This document shows positions 1 to 5,584 of a DNA stretch of 8,748 nt, in pieces (within the stretch, counting starts at the first letter, position 1; each line of letters opens with the position of its first letter). The translations under genes were made by a program, and so were the position numbers. Source of the DNA: JBKHBQ01 sp046542305 (lineage in GTDB: Bacteria > Bacteroidota > Bacteroidia > Bacteroidales > 4484-276); assembly GCA_046542305.1 (NCBI GenBank), contig JBKHBQ010000169.1:1-8748 (forward strand). The letters run 5' to 3'. Below the pieces are notes generated by a model that saw only the letters and a list, made by a program, of their open reading frames with translations, searched no databases and was not told where the DNA came from.

Positions 1-25
1 TGTTCCGGCACGATAATCATTATAT

Positions 26-703
26 ATGAAAAAGATTTTTTTTGTAGCCATCTTTCTATATCTGGGGATGAGTGTTTTGGCTCAACAACCGGAAACCTTG
101 TTTTTCGTCATGCTCAATACCAATCCCGACCGTGAGGAACTTCCAAAAAAACAAGTCGACAGCCTGCAGCAGGGTCATCTGGAAAATATCAGCCGCCTGG
201 CAGAGGAAGGCTATATGAAAGCAGCCGGGCCGTTCCATGGCGGGGGCGGTTTGTTCATCATGTCAGCCAAAACAAAGCAGGAGGTAGCGCAGTTGCTGCA
301 AAGCGATCCCGCGATTAGCGCCAACCGGTTCCGGGTGGATGTTTCTCCGCTGAAGTTGTCCGTGGGTAGTGTATGTCCAGTGGGAGAGGAATATGAAATG
401 GCCGAATATCTGTTCATATCTTACAAGCCTGTAGCTAATGCTGAAGATCTTCCCGAGGGTAAAAAACTTGAGCGGTTGAATAAGCGACACTACAGCTATG
501 TGTATCAGCATATCATCGATAGGCGGATAATTGCGGCGGGGACATTTTTGCCGCGTCGGGGCGGACTGATCGTGATGCATAAAGCCAATGAAGAAGAGTT
601 GGAAAAGTTTCTGAAATACGATCCCTGGATTAAGAACGGACTCTACACCTGGGAGTCGAGAATATTGTGGATTGCTCGGGGTTCGTTTTGCGAGAAGCAG
701 TAG
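26..703 (+). CDS. Exported protein with two tandem YCII-like domains
   Basis: 225 residues. The N-terminus (MKKIFFVAIFLYLGMSVLAQ) is a clear signal peptide, probably cut near residues 19-21, so the protein is exported to the periplasm or envelope. The mature part is an internal duplication: repeat 1 about residues 22-117, repeat 2 about 126-222. Each has the YCII-like pattern of an LFF/LFI strand, a helix with a His (H51; H155 or H162), an 'AAG.F' turn followed by a Gly-rich strand, and an Asp-Pro pair (D94-P95; D199-P200). The His and Asp match the pair suggested as active site in YCII-family proteins, but no substrate is known. Each repeat ends in a similar Ser-x-Cys (C117, C222), the only cysteines, which could form a disulphide after export. 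The ATG at 26 is the only start that keeps the signal peptide. Only 25 bases lie upstream, so its promoter is outside the window. Family call is fair; function unknown. Confidence 0.8.
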   Translation: MKKIFFVAIFLYLGMSVLAQQPETLFFVMLNTNPDREELPKKQVDSLQQGHLENISRLAEEGYMKAAGPFHGGGGLFIMSAKTKQEVAQLLQSDPAISANRFRVDVSPLKLSVGSVCPVGEEYEMAEYLFISYKPVANAEDLPEGKKLERLNKRHYSYVYQHIIDRRIIAAGTFLPRRGGLIVMHKANEEELEKFLKYDPWIKNGLYTWESRILWIARGSFCEKQ

Positions 704-706
704 GGC

Positions 707-761
707 TTTTGTGTTTTGAGTTTTGAGCTTTGAGATTGTTTTGCGTTTTTGAGATTGTTTT
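707..761 (+). repeat. Short 7-bp-period repeat tract (TTTTGAG type)
   Basis: Between the YCII gene and the SpmAB gene lie four consecutive heptamers: TTTTGTG (707-713), TTTTGAG (714-720), TTTTGAG (721-727), CTTTGAG (728-734). They are followed by a 14-bp direct repeat, TTTGAGATTGTTTT, at 729-742 and 748-761. The tract is T-rich and G-containing on this strand with hardly any C. It resembles in design, though not in exact wording, the heptamer arrays at 8471-8579 and 8685-8726. Confidence 0.7.
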
Positions 762-769
762 AAGTTTTG
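761..769 (+). promoter_or_regulatory. Possible -7 promoter box for the SpmAB gene
   Basis: TAAGTTTTG differs from the Bacteroidetes TAnnTTTG box by one extra T and lies 12 bp before the ATG at 782. A TTG at 736-738 could serve as -33 element with a 22-bp spacer. The surrounding tract is low-complexity T/G, so such matches are easy to find by chance. Confidence 0.25.
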
Positions 770-781
770 TGCTTTTAACCC

Positions 782-2014
782 ATGGTTCTAAACTACATCT
801 GGATTGCATTTTTTCTGATTGCTTTTGTGGTGGCGTTGGTTCGGCTGGTGTTTTTCGGTGATGCCGAAATCTTTCCGGCGTTGATCAACAGCACCTTCGA
901 TAATGCCAAACTGGGCTTCGAGATCTCTCTGGGACTTACCGGGGTGATGACGCTCTGGCTCGGCCTGATGAAGGTGGGCGAGGAAGGTGGTGTGGTGCGC
1001 ATTATGGCCCGTGCCGTGGGGCCGCTTTTCAGGAAGCTGTTTCCTGAAATTCCCAAAGATCATCCTGCTACCGGCGCCATCCTGATGAATATCGCCGCCA
1101 ACATGCTCGGGCTCGACAATGCTGCAACCCCGCTGGGATTAAAAGCCATGGACCAGCTTCAGAACATCAACAAAAATAAAGATACGGCCTCCAACGCCAT
1201 GATCATGTTTCTGGTGCTGAATACCTCAGGGCTTACCATCATTCCCATCAGCATCATGGTGTACAGGGCGCAAATGGGAGCGGCAAATCCTTCCGATATT
1301 TTCATCCCTATTCTGCTGGCCACTTTTTTTTCCACACTGGCAGGCATTATTGCAGTTTCATTTTATCAAAAGCTAAACCTGCTCAACCGTGTCGTGATTG
1401 CTTACCTTGGCGGATTCACGCTTTTTGTGGCCGCCATCATCTGGTATTTTTCGGTGATCCCGCAGGAGCAGGTCAGTGTGGTGTCGTCGGTGGCCGGGAA
1501 TTTCGTGCTGTTTTTTATCATAATTTCCTTTATCGCCCTGGCCGTTTACCGGAGGGTAAATGTGTACGAAACCTTTATTGAAGGCGCAAAGGACGGTTTC
1601 AAAATTGCCATAAAGATTATTCCTTACCTGGTTGCCATTTTAGTGGCCATCGGATTGTTCAGAACCTCAGGAGCGCTGGAGTTTCTGGTGGAGGGCATTG
1701 GGTGGATGTTTGCGGCCATCGGCGTGAACACCGATTTCGTGCCGGCGCTGCCTACCGCGTTGATGAAACCCTTAAGCGGTTCCGGCGCCCGCGGCATGAT
1801 GCTGGATACCATGAATGCTTACGGCGCCGATTCTTTCGTCGGAAGAATTGCCTCGGTCATCCAGGGTTCAACCGAAACCACCTTTTACGTGCTGGCAGTG
1901 TATTTTGGGTCGGTGGCGATCAGAAAAACACGCTATGCTGTGGTATGCGGCCTGATTGCCGATTTTGCGGGGATTATTGCGGCGATATTGATGGGATATC
2001 TGTTTTTCTATTGA
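782..2014 (+). CDS. SpmA-SpmB fusion-type membrane protein (nucleoside-recognition/gate domain)
   Basis: 410 residues, very hydrophobic, with roughly nine or ten membrane segments. Residues 1 to about 200 match the SpmA type, including NMLGLDNAATPLGLKAM at 107-123 and the NTSGLTIIP turn at 147-155. Residues from about 235 match the SpmB type, including PLSGSGARGMMLDTM (330-344), GADSFVGRIASVIQGSTETT (348-367) and the C-terminal membrane hairpin. In Bacillus these are two proteins needed for spore-core dehydration; relatives occur widely in non-sporulating bacteria, and the conserved 'gate' (nucleoside-recognition) domain suggests transport. The single-chain form is, to my knowledge, common in Bacteroidetes. 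The substrate is unknown. The ATG at 782 precedes a hydrophobic first segment with no better start nearby. It follows the YCII gene on the same strand after 78 bp of repeat-like sequence, so operon membership is uncertain. Its stop is only 10 bp from that of the opposing gene at 2025. Confidence 0.9.
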   Translation: MVLNYIWIAFFLIAFVVALVRLVFFGDAEIFPALINSTFDNAKLGFEISLGLTGVMTLWLGLMKVGEEGGVVRIMARAVGPLFRKLFPEIPKDHPATGAILMNIAANMLGLDNAATPLGLKAMDQLQNINKNKDTASNAMIMFLVLNTSGLTIIPISIMVYRAQMGAANPSDIFIPILLATFFSTLAGIIAVSFYQKLNLLNRVVIAYLGGFTLFVAAIIWYFSVIPQEQVSVVSSVAGNFVLFFIIISFIALAVYRRVNVYETFIEGAKDGFKIAIKIIPYLVAILVAIGLFRTSGALEFLVEGIGWMFAAIGVNTDFVPALPTALMKPLSGSGARGMMLDTMNAYGADSFVGRIASVIQGSTETTFYVLAVYFGSVAIRKTRYAVVCGLIADFAGIIAAILMGYLFFY

Positions 2015-2029
2015 TAAAAATTTTTTATC
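2013..2029. terminator. AT-only inverted repeat between convergent genes (weak terminator candidate)
   Basis: GATAAAAA (2013-2020) and TTTTTATC (2022-2029) are perfect inverted repeats separated by one base, spanning the stop codons of both convergent genes. With T-runs on either strand this might act as a weak bidirectional end signal, but the stem has almost no G-C pairs and no room for a loop unless inner pairs open. I regard this as possible, not likely. Confidence 0.2.
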
Positions 2030-2885
2030 GATTCCAAAGCAGTCCCACAAACACCCATGCATAAACAAACGAATCCAGCAGGATTTTCATTCCATGAATT
2101 CCTGCAATTTCCGCCGGCATTTGAATGGCCAGCACGATATCATAGCCAAAAACCATCACAAAATGAGCAAAACCCAGGGCGGCGATCAGTTGCCCCTTGC
2201 TGCCTGCCCAATAGATCAGCACCGGAAGGGTGACAAGCAAAAAGATTGTGCTCCTGAAAAATTGCACAGCGATGATGATTCCAGGTTCAGGAAGGCGAAA
2301 TCCATCCACCAGGGTTTGGTAATATGGCGTTACGATGGGTGATACGATTAAGCCGAAAAGAAAATAAACCACCGGAAAAGCAAGGATTGCCAAAAGCATT
2401 CTCCACAGCCAGTATGCCCTGGTTTTGTTTCTAAAATAATTTTTTATGCCGAAGGGGCGGTGGCGCTGCACCCGATCGCGATGGGTAAGCAGTACAGCGG
2501 TGATGGTATAAAGAAATACCGGCGCAAAAAGCACCACAATCATCAGCGGGTAACCCGCTACACTGGAATAAATAGAGCTTTCGATGGTGACGCCGACGGC
2601 GAATCCCGTAAAAATGAAAAAGAAAAGGTATGCAAACCTTTCCCATACACCGGCTGCGGTCGTTCGTACGAGCGGATAAAAGCCTGCTGACACCAGCAGG
2701 CTGCCTACGGGAAGATACCACGCAGCGGTAGATTCGTCAGCTTGTGCAGGCAACCGCGGTGCGGATATTCCGAAAGATTCGAGCACCATACGCGATGCCA
2801 CCAGCCCGAATGCAAATACAATTGATGTCAGGATGATTTTACCAATATTTAAAAGTACATTTCTGGTCATTGAACTTTCTTCCAT
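2025..2885 (-). CDS. Unrecognised protein with about eight membrane segments
   Basis: 286 residues; I do not recognise the family. Hydrophobic stretches fit eight transmembrane helices at about residues 13-34, 56-74, 83-105, 110-133, 158-184, 202-226, 231-254 and 267-284. Between helices 4 and 5 is a basic loop (about 134-157, rich in Arg, His and Lys), which by the positive-inside rule should be cytoplasmic. A periplasmic-looking loop (36-55) holds PRLPAQADESTAA. There is no signal-peptide cut site and no cysteine. The first ATG (2885) is used here; a second ATG at codon 6 (2870) is equally plausible, and a purine stretch (GAAGAAAG) sits just before it. The promoter at 2908-2938 would give a short leader to either. 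It converges with the SpmAB gene, ending 10 bp from it. Real gene with good confidence; function unknown. Confidence 0.75.
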   Translation of the reverse strand: MEESSMTRNVLLNIGKIILTSIVFAFGLVASRMVLESFGISAPRLPAQADESTAAWYLPVGSLLVSAGFYPLVRTTAAGVWERFAYLFFFIFTGFAVGVTIESSIYSSVAGYPLMIVVLFAPVFLYTITAVLLTHRDRVQRHRPFGIKNYFRNKTRAYWLWRMLLAILAFPVVYFLFGLIVSPIVTPYYQTLVDGFRLPEPGIIIAVQFFRSTIFLLVTLPVLIYWAGSKGQLIAALGFAHFVMVFGYDIVLAIQMPAEIAGIHGMKILLDSFVYAWVFVGLLWNR

Positions 2886-2907
2886 ATCCGCATTGTTGTT
2901 GAAATGT

Positions 2908-2938
2908 CAAAAATATAAAAATTATCCCGCCCCGACAA
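2908..2938 (-). promoter_or_regulatory. Near-consensus Bacteroidetes promoter for the 8-TM gene
   Basis: Read on the minus strand, TATTTTTG (2908-2915) fits the -7 box TAnnTTTG exactly, and TTG (2936-2938) lies 20 bp upstream, the spacing expected for the -33 element of the primary sigma factor in this phylum. Transcription would start at about 2900, leaving a leader of about 15 bases to the ATG at 2885 or 30 to that at 2870. This is the best complete promoter in the window. Confidence 0.65.
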
Positions 2939-3059
2939 TCCTACTCGCAGTTTACCGGATGCACACTACCGTTAAGAAATTTTAATCATTTGCAGCAGAC
3001 TTTCCATTCGTTTTTCCCGTTACTACCTCAGTTTCGGCGGCAATACCGGTGCGGTTTTG

Positions 3060-3075
3060 CTGCCGGAGCCGGCAG
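3060..3075. repeat. GC-rich inverted repeat in the divergent intergenic region
   Basis: CTGCCGG (3060-3066) and CCGGCAG (3069-3075) are perfect 7-bp inverted arms around AG. Outer TTTT and AAAA runs could extend the pairing after a small bulge. It stands in the 273-bp gap between the divergent genes starting at 2885 and 3159. No long T-run follows on the plus strand, so it is not a standard terminator. It could be a regulator site, an RNA hairpin or a REP-like remnant. Apart from this, the promoter at 2908-2938 and the inverted repeat at 3128-3148, I see nothing definite in this gap. Confidence 0.45.
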
Positions 3076-3120
3076 TGCGAAAAGGAGTCATTCATAAAAT
3101 CCGGCTATATGTAAGCTCTA

Positions 3121-3128
3121 TACTTTTT
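3121..3128 (+). promoter_or_regulatory. Possible -7 box for the STAS-like gene
   Basis: TACTTTTT matches TAnnTTTG at seven of eight positions and is 30 bp before the ATG at 3159. No TTG lies about 20 bp upstream, so the match is partial. It directly abuts the inverted repeat at 3128-3148. Confidence 0.3.
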
Positions 3129-3148
3129 TTTAATGTGATTCATTAAAA
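3128..3148. promoter_or_regulatory. 8-bp inverted repeat, possible operator, before the STAS-like gene
   Basis: TTTTAATG (3128-3135) and CATTAAAA (3141-3148) are perfect inverted repeats with a 5-bp spacer (TGATT). The half-site centres are 13 bp apart. The element lies between the likely -7 box and the start codon, where a bound repressor would block transcription; as RNA it would form a weak hairpin just before the ribosome site. The regulator is not known. Confidence 0.45.
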
Positions 3149-3150
3149 TT

Positions 3151-3156
3151 GAGGAG
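3151..3156 (+). promoter_or_regulatory. Shine-Dalgarno-like sequence, closely spaced
   Basis: GAGGAG ends two bases before the ATG at 3159. The other starts in this window have no such sequence, as is usual in Bacteroidetes, so it stands out. The 2-base spacing is shorter than the normal optimum, so its effect is uncertain. It supports 3159 as the true start. Confidence 0.4.
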
Positions 3157-3158
3157 TT

Positions 3159-3542
3159 ATGATTACATACAATGTGTTTGGAGATGCTTACCTGCTCGAG
3201 GAATATTCGGGTAAGGTAAATGAAAAGGAATACTTTTCCTTGAAACAAAGCCAGTTGCAAAAAACCGATTATTTCAGCATTAAAGGAATCGTGATGGATT
3301 TCAGAAAGATGAAGATGCGGGCAACCAGGAAAATGATAAAGCGTTTTGTACAGCTTATCCTTCGCAACCAGGAAATTCTGGCCAATAAATCCATAGCGAT
3401 TCTGACCAAAACCATGGAGCAGTTAAACTTTAGTTATCTTCTCCGCGAAAGCCTCGAACAGCATGCCATACCGGTGCACATCCGTGAGTTTTCATCCAAG
3501 CAGGATGCCTTCCACTGGCTGAATACCGGTGCAAAACAGTAA
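3159..3542 (+). CDS. Small STAS/SpoIIAA-like protein
   Basis: 127 residues, soluble, no signal peptide and no cysteine. The order of elements resembles small STAS/SpoIIAA-like proteins of about 120-130 residues that are common in Bacteroidetes: an N-terminal strand (YNVFGDAYLLEEYSGKV), a helix (22-35), a hydrophobic strand IKGIVMDFRKM (41-51), a helix (54-73), a strand SIAILTK (78-84), a helix (86-102), a strand PVHIREF (105-111) and a last helix ending DAFHWL (116-121). STAS domains often bind partners or small ligands in signalling, but no clear phosphorylatable Ser in the classical anti-anti-sigma position can be assigned by eye, so a sigma-control role should not be assumed. The protein is rather basic in the middle (RKMKMRATRKMIKR, 49-62). 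It stands alone, with its own putative control region, and ends one base before the convergent cupin stop. Family call moderate. Confidence 0.7.
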   Translation: MITYNVFGDAYLLEEYSGKVNEKEYFSLKQSQLQKTDYFSIKGIVMDFRKMKMRATRKMIKRFVQLILRNQEILANKSIAILTKTMEQLNFSYLLRESLEQHAIPVHIREFSSKQDAFHWLNTGAKQ

Positions 3543-3543
3543 C

Positions 3544-3924
3544 CTATTTTTTTAACGGATACCGCTCGCTTTCGGCAAAGAAATCGATGGCCAGGGTTTT
3601 TGTCCTGAAATTGGCCGAATGCTTCACGCCGGCAGGGATGAAATAGCTGTCGCCTTTGGTGAAGGTTTGTGTATGGCCGCCTATGGTCAGTTCCATTTCG
3701 CCCTCCACCACAATGCCCCATTGGGCGCCATGGCTGTGCTGGGGCACCCGGCCAATGGGCTCGATCTCCAGAAAAGCAACCTGGTGTGCCGGACCTTGAG
3801 AAATCCAGCCTTTCACACCCGGAAACGGAATATCGGCTTCGGGAAGTTCCCTGATGATTTCATGAAATTGAACTGAAGAAGGGTTTGCTGTTTTCACCTG
3901 CCATTTATTTTTCGATGATATCAT
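3544..3924 (-). CDS. Small single-domain cupin protein
   Basis: 126 residues forming one cupin barrel. Motif 1 is seen as HSHGAQWGIVVEGEMELTIGG at residues 63-83 (H63 and H65 as metal ligands) and motif 2 as GDSYFIPAGVKHSAN at 91-105 (H102 the last ligand). The usual motif 1 glutamate is absent: Gln68 or Ala67 stands there. A Gln ligand is known in some small manganese cupins such as bacterial hydroxynitrile lyases, so metal binding is still plausible. Substrate unknown; cytoplasmic, as no signal peptide is seen. It is the second gene of a minus-strand pair: its ATG (3924) lies inside the upstream CMD-like gene, overlapping by 20 bp, so translation is probably coupled. A later GTG (codon 10) would avoid the overlap and cannot be excluded. 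It ends in TAG at 3544, one base from the opposing STAS-like stop. Confidence 0.88.
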   Translation of the reverse strand: MISSKNKWQVKTANPSSVQFHEIIRELPEADIPFPGVKGWISQGPAHQVAFLEIEPIGRVPQHSHGAQWGIVVEGEMELTIGGHTQTFTKGDSYFIPAGVKHSANFRTKTLAIDFFAESERYPLKK

Positions 3925-4219
3925 TGGCCCAGGTTAATCCTGCCATCACGGTAGGAAAACCAATCGTGCTGGTTAGCAGGATAATCGCATGACGGATTTC
4001 TTCGGCGCTCACCTCCATTTGCAGCAACTGCCGGGTGTGGCTGTGTACCGCTCCTTCGTTCTTATTGGCTACCGCGGCTGCCAGTTGCAACAGGTGAGCC
4101 GTTTTTTTATCCAGCGGACCGGCGTTTTTTGCTGCCTCACCCAATTCCTCAACAGCTTTTATAAACCCGGGATGAGATTCTTTTACGTGCAGATAGTGTG
4201 ATGGTAGATTCTTTTTCAT
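3905..4219 (-). CDS. Cysteine-free carboxymuconolactone decarboxylase (CMD/AhpD)-like protein
   Basis: 104 residues, all-helical, matching the CMD domain along most of its length: helix LDKKTAHLLQLAAAVANKN (36-54), the active-site turn EGAVHSHTRQLL (55-66), then AEEIRHAIILLTSTIGFPTVMAGLTWA (72-98). In AhpD-type members the turn carries CxxC before the His; here Asn54 and Ala57 stand at the two cysteine positions, and the whole protein has no cysteine. Thiol peroxidase-reductase activity can therefore be excluded. H59 and H61 remain. Cys-free CMD proteins with this EGA..SH turn form a recognisable subgroup whose reaction is not established. The gene leads a two-gene operon with the cupin; the pair may act on the same small organic molecule. 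The ATG at 4219 starts ~14 bases after a perfect -7 box (4233-4240). Family call strong, function open. Confidence 0.88.
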   Translation of the reverse strand: MKKNLPSHYLHVKESHPGFIKAVEELGEAAKNAGPLDKKTAHLLQLAAAVANKNEGAVHSHTRQLLQMEVSAEEIRHAIILLTSTIGFPTVMAGLTWANDIIEK

Positions 4220-4232
4220 CGTTTTTTATCTA

Positions 4233-4240
4233 CAAAATTA
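4233..4240 (-). promoter_or_regulatory. -7 promoter box for the CMD-like/cupin operon
   Basis: On the minus strand TAATTTTG fits TAnnTTTG exactly and is 13 bp before the ATG at 4219. No TTG is found about 20 bp further upstream; instead the dyads at 4246-4303 occupy that place, which suggests that activity may depend on a bound regulator. Confidence 0.5.
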
Positions 4241-4245
4241 ATGAA

Positions 4246-4304
4246 TAATGCAGATTTACCTGCTTGATTCACCTTATTATTCCATTAATGCAGCCTGCTG
4301 ATTA
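4246..4304. promoter_or_regulatory. Two related dyads in the divergent promoter region
   Basis: TAATGCAG occurs at 4246-4253 and again at 4286-4293. Each is followed by CTGCT plus GATT: CTGCTTGATT at 4260-4269 and CTGCTGATT at 4295-4303. So GCAG..CTGC dyads appear twice, with inner spacers of 6 and 1 bases, 40 bp apart, between the two opposed -7 boxes. They could be regulator sites shared by the divergent operons. The unequal spacers weaken this reading. Confidence 0.35.
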
Positions 4305-4307
4305 TAC

Positions 4308-4315
4308 TAACTTTG
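4308..4315 (+). promoter_or_regulatory. -7 promoter box for the acetyltransferase/phosphoesterase operon
   Basis: TAACTTTG fits TAnnTTTG exactly. Transcription would begin at about 4322, leaving some ten leader bases before the ATG at 4332. A -33 TTG is not seen at the expected distance. Confidence 0.5.
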
Positions 4316-4331
4316 TAAAAAATCGTTGATT

Positions 4332-4832
4332 ATGATCATAAAAAGCGGTAATCTGGAAATGGTTTTGAGCAAAGATTCGGATGTGACACTGAGGGATTTG
4401 GCATGTAAACCTGAAGTTGCAAAATTTCTCACCGAGAAATGGACTTATCCCGAGGGCATGCCCCACGCCTTGGAATTTACAATTTACCATGAGGATACGT
4501 TGATCGGGTTTGCCGAACTGAAATCCATCCGGTGGTTCAACCGGAGGGCCGAAGTGGGATTGTTTCTCGATCCCCAATGGCAGGGCAGGGGCATGGGATT
4601 TGAAGCCATGCAGGCATTAGTCACACATGCTTTCGATCACCTCAACCTCCACCGCCTGGAAGCCGAAGTGATCGAATACAACAAACCCGCCCTCAGGCTT
4701 GTTGAAAATCTGGGCTTCGTGAATGAAGGCCTGCTTCGCGAGGCAAGGTACTACAACGGGAAATATTTTAACATCCTGAGTTACGGATTGCTGAGGCGCG
4801 AATTTGCAGCACTGAAAAACAGGAAAAAATGA
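4332..4832 (+). CDS. GNAT-family N-acetyltransferase (RimJ/RimL/SpeG-like)
   Basis: 166 residues from the ATG at 4332. The acetyl-CoA binding motif A is QGRGMG (residues 84-89, pattern Q-x-x-G-x-G) after the strand RAEVGLFLDP (72-81). The fold continues with the helix EAMQALVTHAFDHL (91-104), strand RLEAEVIEYN (108-117), the NKPALRLVENLGFVNEG segment (117-133) and the strand ending FNILSYGLL (146-154), as in Acetyltransf_3 enzymes. It should transfer an acetyl group from acetyl-CoA to an amine; whether the acceptor is a protein N-terminus, a polyamine, an antibiotic or another amine cannot be told. A TTG two codons upstream (4326) is in frame, but it would leave only a few leader bases after the -7 box, so the ATG is preferred. 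The stop overlaps the next start as ATGA (4829-4832), so the two genes are translationally coupled. Confidence 0.9.
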   Translation: MIIKSGNLEMVLSKDSDVTLRDLACKPEVAKFLTEKWTYPEGMPHALEFTIYHEDTLIGFAELKSIRWFNRRAEVGLFLDPQWQGRGMGFEAMQALVTHAFDHLNLHRLEAEVIEYNKPALRLVENLGFVNEGLLREARYYNGKYFNILSYGLLRREFAALKNRKK

Positions 4833-5572
4833 ATTTACAGATCGTTAGCGATATACATCTTGAATTTGAAGAATACCACCTGCCCGATTCAGGTGCCGAT
4901 CTTATTATTCTGGCCGGCGATACGGCTCCCGGTACAAAAGGCCTGGAGTGGGCGCTCGATCGCTTTGACAGCACGCCGGTGATCTATATCGTGGGAAATC
5001 ATGAATTTTACAGGCACAGCCATCCCAAACTGGTGCAGCAACTGAAAGCGGCTGCCGAAGGTACCCACGTTTATGTGCTCGAGAACGACAGCCTTGAACT
5101 CGGGGGCATCAGGTTTCTCGGCTGCACGCTCTGGACCGATTTCATGCTCGACGGCAATGCCACGGTTTCTGAAATGGCGGCTGCCGGATTCATGAACGAT
5201 TACCGCCTGATCACCAAAAGCCCTTCACATTCAAAATTGCGTCCTGCCGATACGGTGGCAATCCATCGAAGCTCGGTTTACTGGCTCGAAAAGCAGCTTC
5301 AGCTAAACGACCGCAGAACAGTGGTCGTTACCCACCATTCGCCCAGCAGGAGATCAGTGCCTGAGCATCTTAAAACCAGTCCCATCAATCCTGCCTATGC
5401 TTCAAACCTCGAAAAACTGATCCTCGAATACCAGCCTGAGTTATGGATCCACGGGCATATGCACATGCCGGTGGACTATCGCATCGGGCAAACCCGAATT
5501 TTCAGCAACCCCCGTGGATATCCGCACCAGCGCGATAATGGTCACAATCCCGGGCTGGTTATCCGGTTGTAA
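4829..5572 (+). CDS. Calcineurin-like metallophosphoesterase
   Basis: 247 residues, cytoplasmic. All metal-binding blocks of the superfamily are present in order: SDIH (7-10; D8, H10), AGDTAPG (29-35; D31), GNHE (56-59; N57, H58), VTHHSP (167-172; H169) and GHMH (209-212; H210, H212). These bind a two-metal centre that hydrolyses phosphomono- or diesters. The protein resembles the short bacterial and archaeal 'predicted phosphohydrolase' type rather than the DNA-repair nuclease SbcD or the cAMP phosphodiesterase CpdA, but its substrate cannot be read from the motifs. Its ATG is within the stop of the acetyltransferase gene (ATGA), so the pair is made together, hinting at a joint role that is not known. 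No terminator hairpin is visible after the stop; a -7-like box starts 13 bp later. Confidence 0.92.
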   Translation: MNLQIVSDIHLEFEEYHLPDSGADLIILAGDTAPGTKGLEWALDRFDSTPVIYIVGNHEFYRHSHPKLVQQLKAAAEGTHVYVLENDSLELGGIRFLGCTLWTDFMLDGNATVSEMAAAGFMNDYRLITKSPSHSKLRPADTVAIHRSSVYWLEKQLQLNDRRTVVVTHHSPSRRSVPEHLKTSPINPAYASNLEKLILEYQPELWIHGHMHMPVDYRIGQTRIFSNPRGYPHQRDNGHNPGLVIRL

Positions 5573-5584
5573 GAAGAATATCTT

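Noticed and set aside
782..2014. Evidence that the organism forms spores
   Set aside because: SpmA/SpmB-type proteins are widespread in non-sporulating bacteria, and no other sporulation gene is in the window.
1702..2064. 120-codon frame on the plus strand overlapping the SpmAB gene
   Set aside because: It is a shifted frame inside a strongly conserved coding region; its protein is Arg/Cys-rich and unlike any family.
3159..3542. Classical anti-sigma factor antagonist
   Set aside because: The fold looks STAS-like, but the conserved Ser in the phosphorylation loop is not identifiable and no anti-sigma kinase or sigma gene lies nearby.
3434..3721. 95-codon minus-strand frame spanning the STAS-like and cupin genes
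   Set aside because: It overlaps two better-supported genes and its His/Arg/Gly-rich product has no domain features.
3905..4219. AhpD alkylhydroperoxidase activity
   Set aside because: The protein has no cysteine, so the CxxC thiol mechanism is impossible.
4326..4331. TTG start for the acetyltransferase
   Set aside because: It adds only two residues and would leave a leader of just a few bases after the -7 box; the ATG at 4332 is preferred.
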